A stretch of 64,000 nucleotides of DNA from Toxonevra muliebris (taxonomy: Eukaryota; Arthropoda; Insecta; Diptera; Pallopteridae). Shown here piece by piece: positions 1 through 10,800 of the stretch. The position numbers were made by a program, and so were the translations under genes. The DNA lies in NCBI GenBank assembly GCA_963691655.1, contig OY829329.1, positions 61,207,408 to 61,271,407 on the forward strand, written 5' to 3'. The notes below the pieces were generated by a model. The model was not told the origin of the DNA and ran no database searches. It saw only the letters and a program-made list of their open reading frames with translations. Position 1 is the first letter of the stretch; the number at the start of each line of letters is the position of its first letter.

Positions 1-1238
1 TAGAGCTGATATTCGATTTTAGTTGCGAGAGACCGGACCGGAAGAGAAAGGAAATCAATATAGCTATTCTCAAATCAAATTCCAGTCAAATGTTAGAACC
101 TTTCTATAGGAAGGACAACTAACTTTTTCATTGGGTTCTTCAAAGAAAAATAATCAAAACACATAATTTCCTCCTTGCCAACTGCAATATGTTAGTAATT
201 GGCAATTATTGTTAACTCCAAAGTTCACCCCAATACAATTTTTTATACAATTGTATGTAAATGCAGTGAATCAGATGCTATGACGACGTCATTAAACCTT
301 TAATTTAATTTTCTACTTACTAGTTACTCTAATACTATTAACTAGTTATACCTACTCATATTTTTGTAATAGCGCACTAAATTGTATTAATAATTATCTT
401 AATTACGACAAGTACCTAGCGATAGCGCAACACCATATCTTAATTGATATTTGATAACGCTTATATATCAAAGAATAATAATAATAATAGCAATATTGTG
501 AATAAATACACGTATATGACGTAGAGCACGTGATGGATCGATCATGTGGGGAAGTAATATACACGCACACATCTACATGTCTTTATGTCTGGATAGAGTC
601 ACTTATATGTGTGTGTGCACATTGCAAGTGATGCTATAAAATGATAAAAAGGAATTATAACATTTTATTAGCTTTTTACGGATTTTTAATGGTGCTTTTA
701 ACGCCTTCTCTTTTTATTTATTATTTATTCATTCTGATTACATTTTTACACTACCTAAGTAAAACAAAAAAAAAAAAACAAAAAAAACGGTAAAGTGAAA
801 GTGCGCGTGTACATATCAATTACATACAAATTAATTGTTTGGTAATAATAAAATAAGTATTTTAGCCAGATGTGACAAAAATCATCAAGATTATTACGTA
901 TTCATGACTTTTTCAAGTTCTATTGCAGAAAGCGCGAGATAAATTGTTAGATTGTGTCAGTAAAAGTAGAAAACATTTCAAAACAACGAGTATCTGCGTC
1001 AAAGCTTTACAATATACACTCACCCACATAAGTATACACACGATTTTCTTTCAATTCGGGTTTCTAATGTAATAATTAAAATTTAAAATTTTTTTTGATG
1101 CAGTTTTTATTTAATTCTTCATTATAAATTAAAAAATCCAAAAACAAAACAATTTCTAAATGAGTAAAATGAAAATTAAAGAAAAAGTGTTCAAAAAATT
1201 CTTCAAAAATGTTTAAAAAAAAATTTTTAAATCAAAGT
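1..1238. other. AT-rich non-coding DNA, no gene seen
   Basis: This stretch has no convincing open reading frame. It contains short microsatellite-like tracts, for example an AATAAT-type run near 475-490 and an A-rich tract near 765-788. I see no RNA gene or bounded mobile element. Confidence 0.6.
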
Positions 1239-1345
1239 TTAATATTTGGTGTTGCCTCCATTGGCTTTAACCACTGTAGATAGACGAGATGGCACAGACA
1301 AGTTCAGGTTTTTTGTAGTTTTGAGAGATATCATTATATAGGGCT
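1239..1345 (-). pseudogene. Tc1-like transposase C-terminal remnant
   Basis: Read on the minus strand, this fragment gives about 35 codons and ends with VVKANGGNTKY followed by a stop at 1239-1241. Tc1-like DDE transposases typically end in a conserved V-I-K-A-x-G-G-x-T-K-Y type tail, so this looks like the last part of such a gene. Nothing recognisable as the catalytic core lies upstream on that strand, and I could not define inverted terminal repeats. It is a short broken relic. The call rests on the tail motif only; a chance match is possible but unlikely given its length and the stop position. Confidence 0.5.
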
Positions 1346-1749
1346 TCCGATTTTTTTTTTATTTTTACATGCTACACTAATACGAATTGTTTTGTTGTTG
1401 TTAGTGAAAAAAAAGCAAAATAACAAAGCTGCATTCAAGAAATTTTCATATTTTAATTTTACGTTAAAAAATCCAAAAATTTTATCGTGTGTATAATTAT
1501 GTGAGTATGTGTACTTATTCATAATAAACCCTCACTCTCACTAGCGGATTCAAAGTTAGAGACAGGGGGCAAGCGGAGTTTGTGTATTTTCGTTCTTTTA
1601 GAAAATATTTCATTCAGAAGAACTGGCTTAGTTATTTAGCGGAATGGGGAAAAAGTGGTGGTTTTATACCGAATCTCTTGCCTGTTCAACCATGGATAAG
1701 ACATTGACATAGATTTTTAAAAAACTCTTTCTTTTCTTGGTTACATATT

Positions 1750-3320
1750 GAACTTCAAAACTCCCTGAAATGAATTCTGAATATTCTAAAATTTATTTCA
1801 AATTCTAATATCAACTTTGAATATTCTAAAATCAATTTTGAATGTTCTTAATCAATTTGGAATCTCAGAAATCAATTCAATTTTTTAAAAATCAATTTCT
1901 AATATTTTAAAACTAATTTGGAATTCTCGGGTCTGTGTTTGATATTTTGAAGTCATTTGCGATTATTCTAAAATCAATTTTGAGTATTTTGAAATTAATT
2001 TCGAATATTCTGTAATCAACGTTGAATATTCTAAAAGTAATTTCCAATATTTTTAATTAAATTTTGAATATTCTGAAATCACTTTCTAATACTTTCAAGT
2101 CTTAAATATTTTAAATTCAATTTCGAATGTTTTGAAACTCGATTTCGAGTGTTCTAAAATCAATTTGGTATACTTTAAAATAAACTTGAAATATTGTGAA
2201 ATTTTTCTCGAATATTCTGAAATCAACTTCGAATATTCTAAAAGTAATTTCGAATATTCTAAATTCAATTTTGAATATCCTGAAATCACTTTCCAATACT
2301 TTCAAGTCTTGAATATGTTAAATTCAATTTCGAATATTCTGAAACTCGATTTCGAGTGTTCAAAAATCAATTTGGAATACTCTAAACGAAACTTGAAATA
2401 TTATGAAATTTTTCTCGAATACTCTGAAATCAATTTCGAATATTATAAAAGTAATTCCCAATATTTTTAATGCAATTTTGAATATCCTGAAATTACTTTC
2501 TAATACTTTCAAGTCTTAAATATTTTAAATTCAATTTCGAATGTTTTGAAACTCGATTTCAAGTGTTCTAAAATCAATTTGGTATACTTTAAAATAAACT
2601 TGAAATATTGTGAAATTTTTCTCGAATATTCTGAAATCATCTTCGAATATTCTAAAAGTAATTTCGAATATTTTTAATTCAATTTCGAATATTCTGAAAT
2701 CACTTTCTAATACTCTCAAGTCTTGAATATTTTAAATTCAATTTCGAATATCCTGAAACTCGATTTCGAGTGTTCAAAAATCAATTTGGAATACTCTAAA
2801 ATAAACTTGAAATATATGAAATTTTTCTCGAATATTCTGAAATCAACTTCGAATATTCTAAAAGTAATTTCGAATATTCTAAATTCAATTTTGAATATCC
2901 TGAAATCACTTTCTAATACTTTCAAGTCTTGAATATGTTAAATTCAATTTCGAATATTCTGAAACTCGATTTCGAGTATTCTAAAATCAATTTGGAATAC
3001 TTTAAAATAAACTTGAAATATTACGAAATTTTTCTCAAATATTCTGAAATCAATTTTGAATGCTTTGAAATCAATTTCAAATATTTTGAATTCAATTTCA
3101 AACTACAAATATTTAGGAAACCAATACAGACTATTCGGTTCATTTGGATATCCTTAAACCTATTTAAAATAATCTGAATCCAACTAAAAATATTTTGAAA
3201 TCACTTTGAAATATTCTCAAATCAATTTCGAATATTCTGATATCAAATTTGAATAAATTGAAGTCAATTTGAAATATTCCTGAAATCAATTTCAAATATT
3301 ATCGAAATCAATTTGCAGTA
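1750..3320. repeat. 21-bp monomer tandem array in ~207-bp higher-order units
   Basis: The region is a tandem array of degenerate 21-bp monomers resembling AAATCAATTTCGAATATTCTG. Between about 2090 and 3110 the monomers form larger units. A shared landmark (TTCAAGTCTT-like, with a shortened 17-18-bp monomer) recurs at about 2094, 2301, 2508, 2715 and 2921, giving a period of 206-207 bp, or nine 21-mers plus the short one. The flanks at 1750-2090 and 3110-3320 are more diverged. Because 21 bp is seven codons, both strands read as long frames of heptad-like peptides (EYSKINF type on +, FRIFEIE type on -). These are by-products of the repeat, not genes. Confidence 0.85.
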
Positions 3321-3737
3321 CAGTGGACGCTTGGATATCTTAGGTTCGGAAATCTTAATTGTTCAGAAAACTTAAGCAATTATTGACTTGTTTGTAACTT
3401 CCTTAAATCTTAAGATTTTTCTTAAGTTTTTTGAGTAGGAAACGCCGAATTAATTTTTGTTTTATATGTAACTTCTAAAATATTAAGATTTGACTTAAGC
3501 TTTCTGAGAAAGCTTGGAATTAATTTTTTTTCGAATGGTTTTCCCGCTTTTAGTGATTTTACCTAAATAAATGTACAGTGTAAGTATTTCTAAAATATTT
3601 TACGCCTTTAAAACGACTATGAAGCTTAGAAAAATATTTAATATAAGCAACTATTATAATAAAAAGAAAAACCGTTCAGAAATCTTAAGAATTCGGAATT
3701 TGTACTTGAACTACTTACAAATTCCGAGCGTCCACTG
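3321..3737. mobile_element. pogo/Tigger-like MITE (417 bp) inside the 21-bp array
   Basis: The element begins CAGTGGACGCT and ends AGCGTCCACTG, an exact 11-bp terminal inverted repeat that continues imperfectly inward. It is flanked by TA at 3319-3320 and 3738-3739. A CAGT start with a TA duplication is typical of pogo/Tigger-type Tc1-mariner elements. There is no transposase reading frame, so it is non-autonomous. Diverged repeat-like sequence resumes on its right side (3742-3950), so it landed in the older tandem array. Confidence 0.75.
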
Positions 3738-3955
3738 TATTTTCAAATTAAATTCAAATATTTTGAATACTCTAGATCCATATTAAATATTATTAAATAT
3801 ATTAAATACATTTAAATGTTCTTGAAATTAATGTGGACATTCTTGAAAGAATTTTGCAATATTCTGAAATACATTTGGTATATTCTAAAAAAAAATTTGA
3901 AATAAAAATCAATAATTCTGCAATCAATTTAAAGTATTCTGAAAGAAGGTAAAAA
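3738..3955. repeat. Diverged continuation of the 21-bp array
   Basis: After the MITE, the sequence returns to AAAT/TTGAAATATTCTG-like monomers (for example near 3855-3950). They are more degenerate than those in the core array. Confidence 0.55.
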
Positions 3956-4920
3956 ATAAAACAACTAAAAATATTTCTATATGGCAATGGCAAATCTCCA
4001 AGCGCAAAAATCCCCAAATAAAAACATTCACATCACTTTCCAGTTCAAGGTTGCTGCCGCATTCAACTGTTTATATTGTAGAATGACTAATTAATAATCT
4101 CTTCGTTTTATTTGTAGTTGATATGGAAGCTTTTAAATTATTCAGTTTAGACATCTCTCATCGAATGTTAGTTCGCCAAAAACCAAAGCTTCATTTCCAA
4201 TTTCATTGCCAATGAAATCATTTAAGCCAAAATTATCATACACTTGCAAGTAAATTGTTTGGGGTATTCAGTACCTTTGAGTAACTCGCGACGTGAAATT
4301 GTTTAACATTCTTTATTACAATGATCGTTTTTTAAGAAAAGTTTCCACATAAATTAAAGGCTTCTGCATTTTATTATTATTATTCTTTTTAATTACTTAT
4401 TTATTTAGGAAACTCTATTACAAAGATACAAAAAGAAACGAGGTTCTCAAAGAATCTATATAATCTTAGAGTCGACCGTACGTATTTATTTCGCAAATAT
4501 TCAATATCGATCGAAAATTAAGCTAAAATCACATTTGATGTTTTCGGTATTTGAATCAATCAATTTAAAATATAACGAACCAAAGTCCTTGTTTTTTCAG
4601 TAAAAAAAAAATTGTTTTAAAATCAATCGAAATCAATTAAAAGACTTGGATTTATTTTTTTTGTGCGCCTGAGGAACTGAGGGAAATTGATACGCAATGT
4701 GAGAGAAACTAAGTGCAAACCAAAATAAAAACCATTGAGTGTCGAGAGCTCATCATTAGATAATCGTTCTCTTTTATTCGCGCTGTCGAACTGTCTGCAA
4801 ATGTGAGCAATTATTAATTTTTTACACTCTGTTGCACAATTGAGCATTTATCACGTGATATTTGTTCTTAGCTCTGTATTAATATGATTCATTTTATAAT
4901 AACTTACTCACTTTTGGTGT
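3956..4920. other. AT-rich non-coding DNA, no gene seen
   Basis: No coding region, RNA gene or bounded repeat could be supported. The short frames here have no family features. Confidence 0.55.
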
Positions 4921-4924
4921 TTAA

Positions 4925-5119
4925 CCTTTAACTATGGAGGTGAATTTTTTACCTTTTAAAAAAAGATTTTTTGATAATTATTTGTTCTTTGAAAACAAGT
5001 TAATAACATTTTTAATTGAAATAAATCTAAAATTTCAAACCTTTTTTTTAAGTTCAACAAAACTGGCATTTTATTTCACAAGGTGGTGTAAAATTTACCA
5101 CCACCTTCACAGTTAAAGG
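4925..5119. mobile_element. piggyBac-type MITE (195 bp)
   Basis: TTAA at 4921-4924 and 5120-5123 flank an element starting CCTTTAACTATGGAGGTG and ending CACCTTCACAGTTAAAGG. The ends are inverted repeats with few mismatches. TTAA duplication plus a CC(C/T)T start is the piggyBac signature. It is too short to code for a transposase. The short frame read across it is an artefact. Confidence 0.7.
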
Positions 5120-5402
5120 TTAACTAAATACACAGTCCAACAGTTGTAGTTCAGTACGTCAAAATTTCGATGTTGAATGACTAAAAACTATCACTAAGAT
5201 CACTGATGAGGAATTGTGGCGGATTCCAGAACAGCCATTTGATTCGCCCGTCTCTATATACATTGTTATTGTTTTGACTACATTTGTTCATTAAGCCTTT
5301 TATATATTACTTCAAATAAAGAAGTAAACATGACTTTGAAAATTAACGCTTATATTTAATTTTCATAGTCTCTTAAAAACTAAAATTTCCTCTGTTTTGA
5401 GT

Positions 5403-5790
5403 TCTGGAAAAACTAGTAAATATTTTCCAGTTCAAGTTTCTTCCGTTTTCATTACTTCAGGTTCCTTTGAGAATAAAGTTTTTATATTTTAAATTTATTT
5501 TTAGTTTCAGGATTTTTTAGGTTTAGTTTTCTTTAGATCAAGTTTTTTCAGGTTCAAATTTCTTCGGTTTCAAGTTTATTCAGGTTCAAATTTCTTCTGT
5601 TTTAAGTTTCTTCAGGTTCATCTTTCTTTAGTTTCTTTAGGTTCGACTTTTTTTAGTTTCATCCTTCAAAGCAAATTTCTTAAGCTTCAAACCCTTTCAG
5701 GTTTAAGTTTCCTTAAGTTAAAATTTGCTCAGTCTTAAGATTACTTAGATTCAAGTTTCTTCAAATTCAAATTTGGAGGGTAAGGAAAGA
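5403..5790. repeat. 16-bp minisatellite (TTCAGGTTCAAATTTC type)
   Basis: Successive 16-bp monomers of the form TTCAGGTTCAAATTTC are clear at about 5545-5640 and become more diverged on both sides. The array is low in complexity and non-coding. Confidence 0.7.
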
Positions 5791-6752
5791 AACTGGAGGG
5801 TAATCAGAAATCAACGTAGGTTGCTATACAAAAAGAACTGTTTATTTTAGATAAATAAACAAACTTCTAGCTCTTTTAACCCTATATCATTGCTCATTGA
5901 TTACAGATGCACAGATCTCCTGGCATTGTATGCGCAAGTAAGATGTGCAGAACCATAATATTTTTCATTAAAAATATTCCATACCAAATTCTCTTTCAGC
6001 ACTCGCTGAAAAAACATTAATTTGTTGGACTGTGGTATATAATCATAAATAAAACATATTTCACACATGCGATTTAAAACAATTCACAACAATCTCTTTA
6101 GTCTCGTTTTATTTTCGTACTTATTTACGCTAGCCACTACGAAAAAACCACCAATTTATTTATCATTAAAAATAAATTCCATTAATAATTTCTATAAATT
6201 ATTGTGAAAAAACCACTACAAATAATTATTTCTAATAATTATAATTTAAAACCAAAGGGGTATTAAAAATGAAGTATAAAAAAATTAGCTTTTTTTTTTT
6301 GGTCGCTAACAAGTTAAAACACAAACAACCAACAACAAATAAAGTTTCAGAGCTAATAAAAATAAAAAACTTAAATGCTCAGCCACTTCAAAAGCTTGAG
6401 CACTTGAAACGAATAATGAAATGAAATCTATTTAGTTGTGGTATTGGAAAAAAATCTAAGAACCATGCAATATAAGTATTTAATAATACAAACAATCAAC
6501 CTCGATATACAGTGCAAACATTTCAAAGTACATATATACATACATACAAACATACATACTTGAAAAGGTATAACGCCGATATAAAGGCAGCAATAGCAGC
6601 AGCAGCAGCACCATGAGCTTATCTTATCTCAAAAATACACTTAGAATTGGTCGACAAATTCAATGAAGCAATACAGAGCAAATATAACAAATACAATAAC
6701 AACCACTAAAATATTGTACATACATAAATGTGTGAGTGTGTTAATGTAGATA
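5791..6752. other. AT-rich non-coding DNA with simple repeats
   Basis: This contains an (ACAT)n tract near 6530-6560 and a short GCA/CAG run near 6590-6612. No gene or RNA was recognised. Confidence 0.55.
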
Positions 6753-6965
6753 CAGTAATCTCACGTTAATTGATCCTTGGTTAATTACACTTTTCTTTTA
6801 ATTGAATTTTCCGTTTAATTGCATTTTCTTTTTAATTGCTCCGCCAAGAAAAAAAATTAAGTTTATAGCTCAAAATTTATTCAAATTCTTTGATAAATTT
6901 CATTCCCCGACTATATGAATCAGAAATTTAATATTTTCATAGACACAATTAAGCGAGTATTACTG
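6753..6965. mobile_element. pogo/Tigger-like MITE (213 bp)
   Basis: The ends are CAGTAATCTCACGTTAATTG on the left and, reversed, CAGTAATACTCGCTTAATTG on the right. TA is present on both sides (6751-6752 and 6966-6967). It belongs to the same broad class as the 3321-3737 element but has a different terminal sequence, so it is a separate family. It has no coding capacity. Confidence 0.75.
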
Positions 6966-7769
6966 TATTTGTTCACGATGTAGCTGGTAGAATTGTGGCT
7001 AGAATTTACTTATATATTTACGTGTGTATGTGTGTGTGAGTGTTTGTGTGAAATGTTTATTTGTATAATCAACAACAACAACAACAACAACCTGCAAGTG
7101 TCGCGAGAAATGTCACAATACCAAATCAGATTAGCACTGGATTGACGAGACACGTTCTAATTTACTAGCAGATTTACGAGATAGTAAAACATAAATATTT
7201 TAGATTAGAGCTTTTCAGTTTGGTTGAGTTTGATAGAAGGAAGATTACATAGACTTTTCAATTTATTTATTTTTATCCCTGCTATAGAATATGAGTAAAA
7301 TTAAATAAATAAATAAGTAAAATAAAAAACATTGTGTTTAAACACTACAAATTATTATTTTCTTATTTATTAATTTCTATTATTCGAAATTGTTTAGATT
7401 TTCATTTGTATTGCTATTGACAGGTTATTTGCTTTAAATTATAGGACATTTTTTGAAAATAATTACATATTTTTCCAATAATTCATAGAAATTGTTAATG
7501 AAATTTATTTCAAATGATAGGTAAATATTTTTTAATGGGTTAAATAAAAAAACTTTACCAAATAAATAACAAAAAAAAAAAAGCACCAAACTAAAAATCT
7601 CTTATTTAAAATATTTAAGCTGTATATAAAAACGTAAATATCTTGTAATAAAACTATAAACAAAAAATTATTGTCTTTTTTTAAGGTTGTCAGTCAATAA
7701 AACATCGTCATCAACGTCGTCCTTATTGTTATCGTCATCAAAGTCGTCGTTGGCAACGTTAACATCAAC
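6966..7769. other. Upstream region and probable 5' UTR of the Vha100 gene
   Basis: AT-rich DNA with a (TG)n tract near 7022-7048 and a (CAA)n tract near 7070-7091. A pyrimidine tract followed by AG (about 7675-7685) lies about 85 bp before the ATG and could be a splice acceptor for a leading non-coding exon. I cannot identify the promoter or the upstream exon. Confidence 0.4.
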
Positions 7770-7886
7770 ATGGGTGACATGTTCCGCAGCGAGAAAATGG
7801 CCTTGTGCCAAATGTTTATACAACCAGAAGCAGCATATGCATCGGTAGCCGAATTGGGCGAAACCGGTTGTGTGCAATTTCGTGAT
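7770..7886 (+). CDS. Vha100: Vha100 coding exon 1
   Basis: It has 39 codons, from MGDMFRSEK to GCVQFRD, with phase 0 at the end. The donor GTAAGT starts at 7887. It holds the conserved N-terminal strand of the cytosolic domain ([16 protein letters not shown]). The 3704-nt intron that follows contains the LINE and MITE described below. Confidence 0.93.
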
Positions 7887-10800
7887 GTAAGTATATAAAC
7901 GAATCACTGTGTGTGTGTGTGTATGTATGTGTGTATGTGTGTGTGTATGTGTGTGTGTATGTGTTTTTTTTTTTTTTTTTTTTTGTAGAGGTGGCACAAA
8001 GCATAGAAAGCCGAAAAGTGTGGGACTTGCTTTTCAGCTCACCGCACCAAAAACCCACCCCAGCTCCGTTTCCCTTCTTCCGTGGTACTACCGTTAGGCA
8101 TTACTTCACGGAGGGGGAGCGGCCTATTGCCTCTTCATGACGCTCTGCGCTGTTGCTCAGCACAGCGTAGTTTTTTCATAATTGTAGTTGCCATGTTGCA
8201 GACAGCAGACCAATTCTCATTTGAGTCAAGCATTATTTCCACCAGGTTACTAACCATTAGTGGACTCCCAACCCTTATGCTTAGCTCTTCTCTTTCATTC
8301 ATAAATCGCGGACAGACAAAGAAAACGTGTTCAGCGTCTTCAATTACGTTCGGTGCACACTGGGTGCAAAACGGATTGTCGTCATGTTTAAATTTATGTA
8401 AGTAAGATTTAAAACATCCGTGTCCTGTCAGTATTTGGGTCAAGTAGTAGTCCACCTGTCCATGTCCTCGCTTTAGCCATCTCGAAATATTCGGGATTAG
8501 GCGGTACGTCCAACGTCCTTTAAAGGAAGAATCCCAAAGGTTTTGCCATGTGTGCACACTGCGTTCTCTTAATGCTTTACGGGTATTTAGGGGCGCATCA
8601 CCACCTAAATTATTTTTAATATTTGCAGCTTCAGCTACGAGGAGTGCTATTGGTAGCATTCCAGCGATAACCAGGGTGGCGTCCTCTGACACAGTGCGGA
8701 ACGCGCAGCATATTCTGAGAGCACTCAGTCGATACGTCGATTTGATTCCTCTGGTGTAAGAGATACAGTTAATAGCTTCGACCCATATTGGAGCTGCGTA
8801 CATCAGCATCGAGGTTACCACGCTGGCAAGCAATTTCCTTCGGTTCTGCTTAGGACCCCTTGTGTTCATCATGATTCGCGTTAGAGACGTCATTGCTACG
8901 GTCGCCTTAGTATTTGCGTACATCAGATGTTGTTTGAAGTTCAGCCTATGGTCTATTGTAACGCCTAAGTACTTTATGTATGGTTTAGACTCCACTACGT
9001 GTCCACCGACTAGTATTCTCGCAGTTTCAACCTTTTTTCGACTACTTATTAATACCGCTTCTGTTTTGTGACCCGCTAGCGTAAGTCCACTTAAGTATAG
9101 CCATTCTTTTACTATTTCGACCGCTCGGTTGCAGGTAGATTCAGCTTCACCAAGGAATTTTGCAACCACTACAATAGCAATGTCATCAGCAAAGCCAATA
9201 ATTTTAGCCCCCTCTGGCAGGTTGAGTCGAAGTACGCCATCGTACATGATGTTCCATAATACTGGGCCCAGTACAGATCCTTGAGGGACTCCACCAGATA
9301 CTCTATACTTTTTGGTGCCATCATCCGTTTTGTAAAGGAGCACTCTGTCGCTAAAGTAGCTTCCAATGATGTTCCGGATATATCCAGGGACTTGGAACTG
9401 CACCAACGCATTGGTAATTTTATCCCAGTTTGCAGTGTTAAACGCATTCTTTACATCAAGTGTAGCTATGAGGCAATACTCTTTGCTACCGTATAGCCAC
9501 CGGGTACCCTCGATCGCTTTCTGCGCAATGTCTTTTACCGCTGTAATAGCATCTACAGTGGAGCGAGCTTTGCGGAATCCATATTGCTGCGCTGATAATC
9601 CTCCAGCATTATCGACAGCAGCCTCCAGTCTGTTTCCAATTATTCGCTCCAAGATTTTACCAACTGTATCTAGCATACACAACGGCCGGTATCCCGAAGG
9701 ATCGCCAGACGGATTAGAACCTTTTGGAATAAGTACTAATTTCTGTAGCTTCCATCTCTTCGGGAAAACTCCTTCTCTTAAGCATGAATTGTATAGGTCT
9801 ATAAAAATGTCCGTGTTATATTCGATTGCTAATTTCAGTGCCTCGTTTGGAATCGAGTCAGGCCCAGGAGCCTTGCTGTTCTTGATTCTTTTCGTAATCG
9901 TCAAGATTTCATCTTTGTTTGTCGGCTGGAAAACATCTTCTTCGACTTCGTTTGGCATGTGTATGCTCGTGTTATTTCTCTGTTCTGGAAACAGTGTTTT
10001 GACAATATTGCGCAAAATATTCGGACATGTAGTGGATATTCGGATATTTGTGTGTGTATGTGTGTGTGTGTATGTGTGTGTGTCAAAACTACATTAGCCC
10101 TATTCACGATGTGTTGCAAATAGTCTTGCATCATTGCAAATGGAAATTTTTATTTCATATCCCCTATATTTGTTGTTGTGATAGCAGAAATATTTTGCAT
10201 TTGCAATGATGCACGACCATTTGCACCAAATCGTGAATAGGGCTATTGTAATTACAGTGTAAATGAATGTTTAAAATATTACCCTCTAAATTCACTAGCT
10301 TCAATTTTTCAGATTCTTTAAAAATTTCTCATTATTACTTACAAAACAGTGCGACAATTTGGTTTCTTGAAGAACCAAATGATGACTGAATATGCTTTTA
10401 GAAGGTATTAGAATCGCTGGTGCAGACTCGGTACCCAGATTTCCTCTATTACTTCAGGGATCTCCGCTATTGAAGTTCAAAATCTACAGTTTTGAAATAT
10501 GCGGTACCTGTATATTTATATAAATAAATTTGTATTTAGTTTTTAGGAATCTACAAGAGAAAGTTCTTTATTATGAAATTATGAATCCCCCCCTCTACCC
10601 CTATCACACACATTTTAGCCATAGAAAGCTCCAAGTATTTTTTCCAGTGGTTAACTAGAATAAAAAAGTTATTACAAAAAACCCAAAATTTGTCGTTCAA
10701 GGATTAATTTCTGAAAAATTCTAGTTTTGTGGTTTGGACTTTTAATGAGTCCAATGAGGAATATTTTCAACGAAGGGAATTTGTTATATAAAGGGATTAT

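Noticed and set aside
2095..3177. Open frames of 60-112 codons on both strands with EYSK/FRIFE-type peptides
   Set aside because: They arise because the underlying 21-bp repeat equals seven codons and lacks stops; codon content changes with the repeat, not with a protein.
5190..5260. GATCACTGATGAGGAA shared in inverted form with 30560-30600
   Set aside because: The match is short and no boundaries could be set; probably a decayed dispersed repeat.
7668..8058. Frames with poly-His/Thr or poly-Cys/Val
   Set aside because: They translate the TG microsatellite and the T run.
8082..8405. 107-codon frame on the + strand
   Set aside because: Antisense shadow of the same LINE ORF2 and its 3' UTR.
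9366..10097. 243-codon frame on the + strand
   Set aside because: It is antisense to the LINE reverse transcriptase frame, which has clear RT motifs; the + frame has none.
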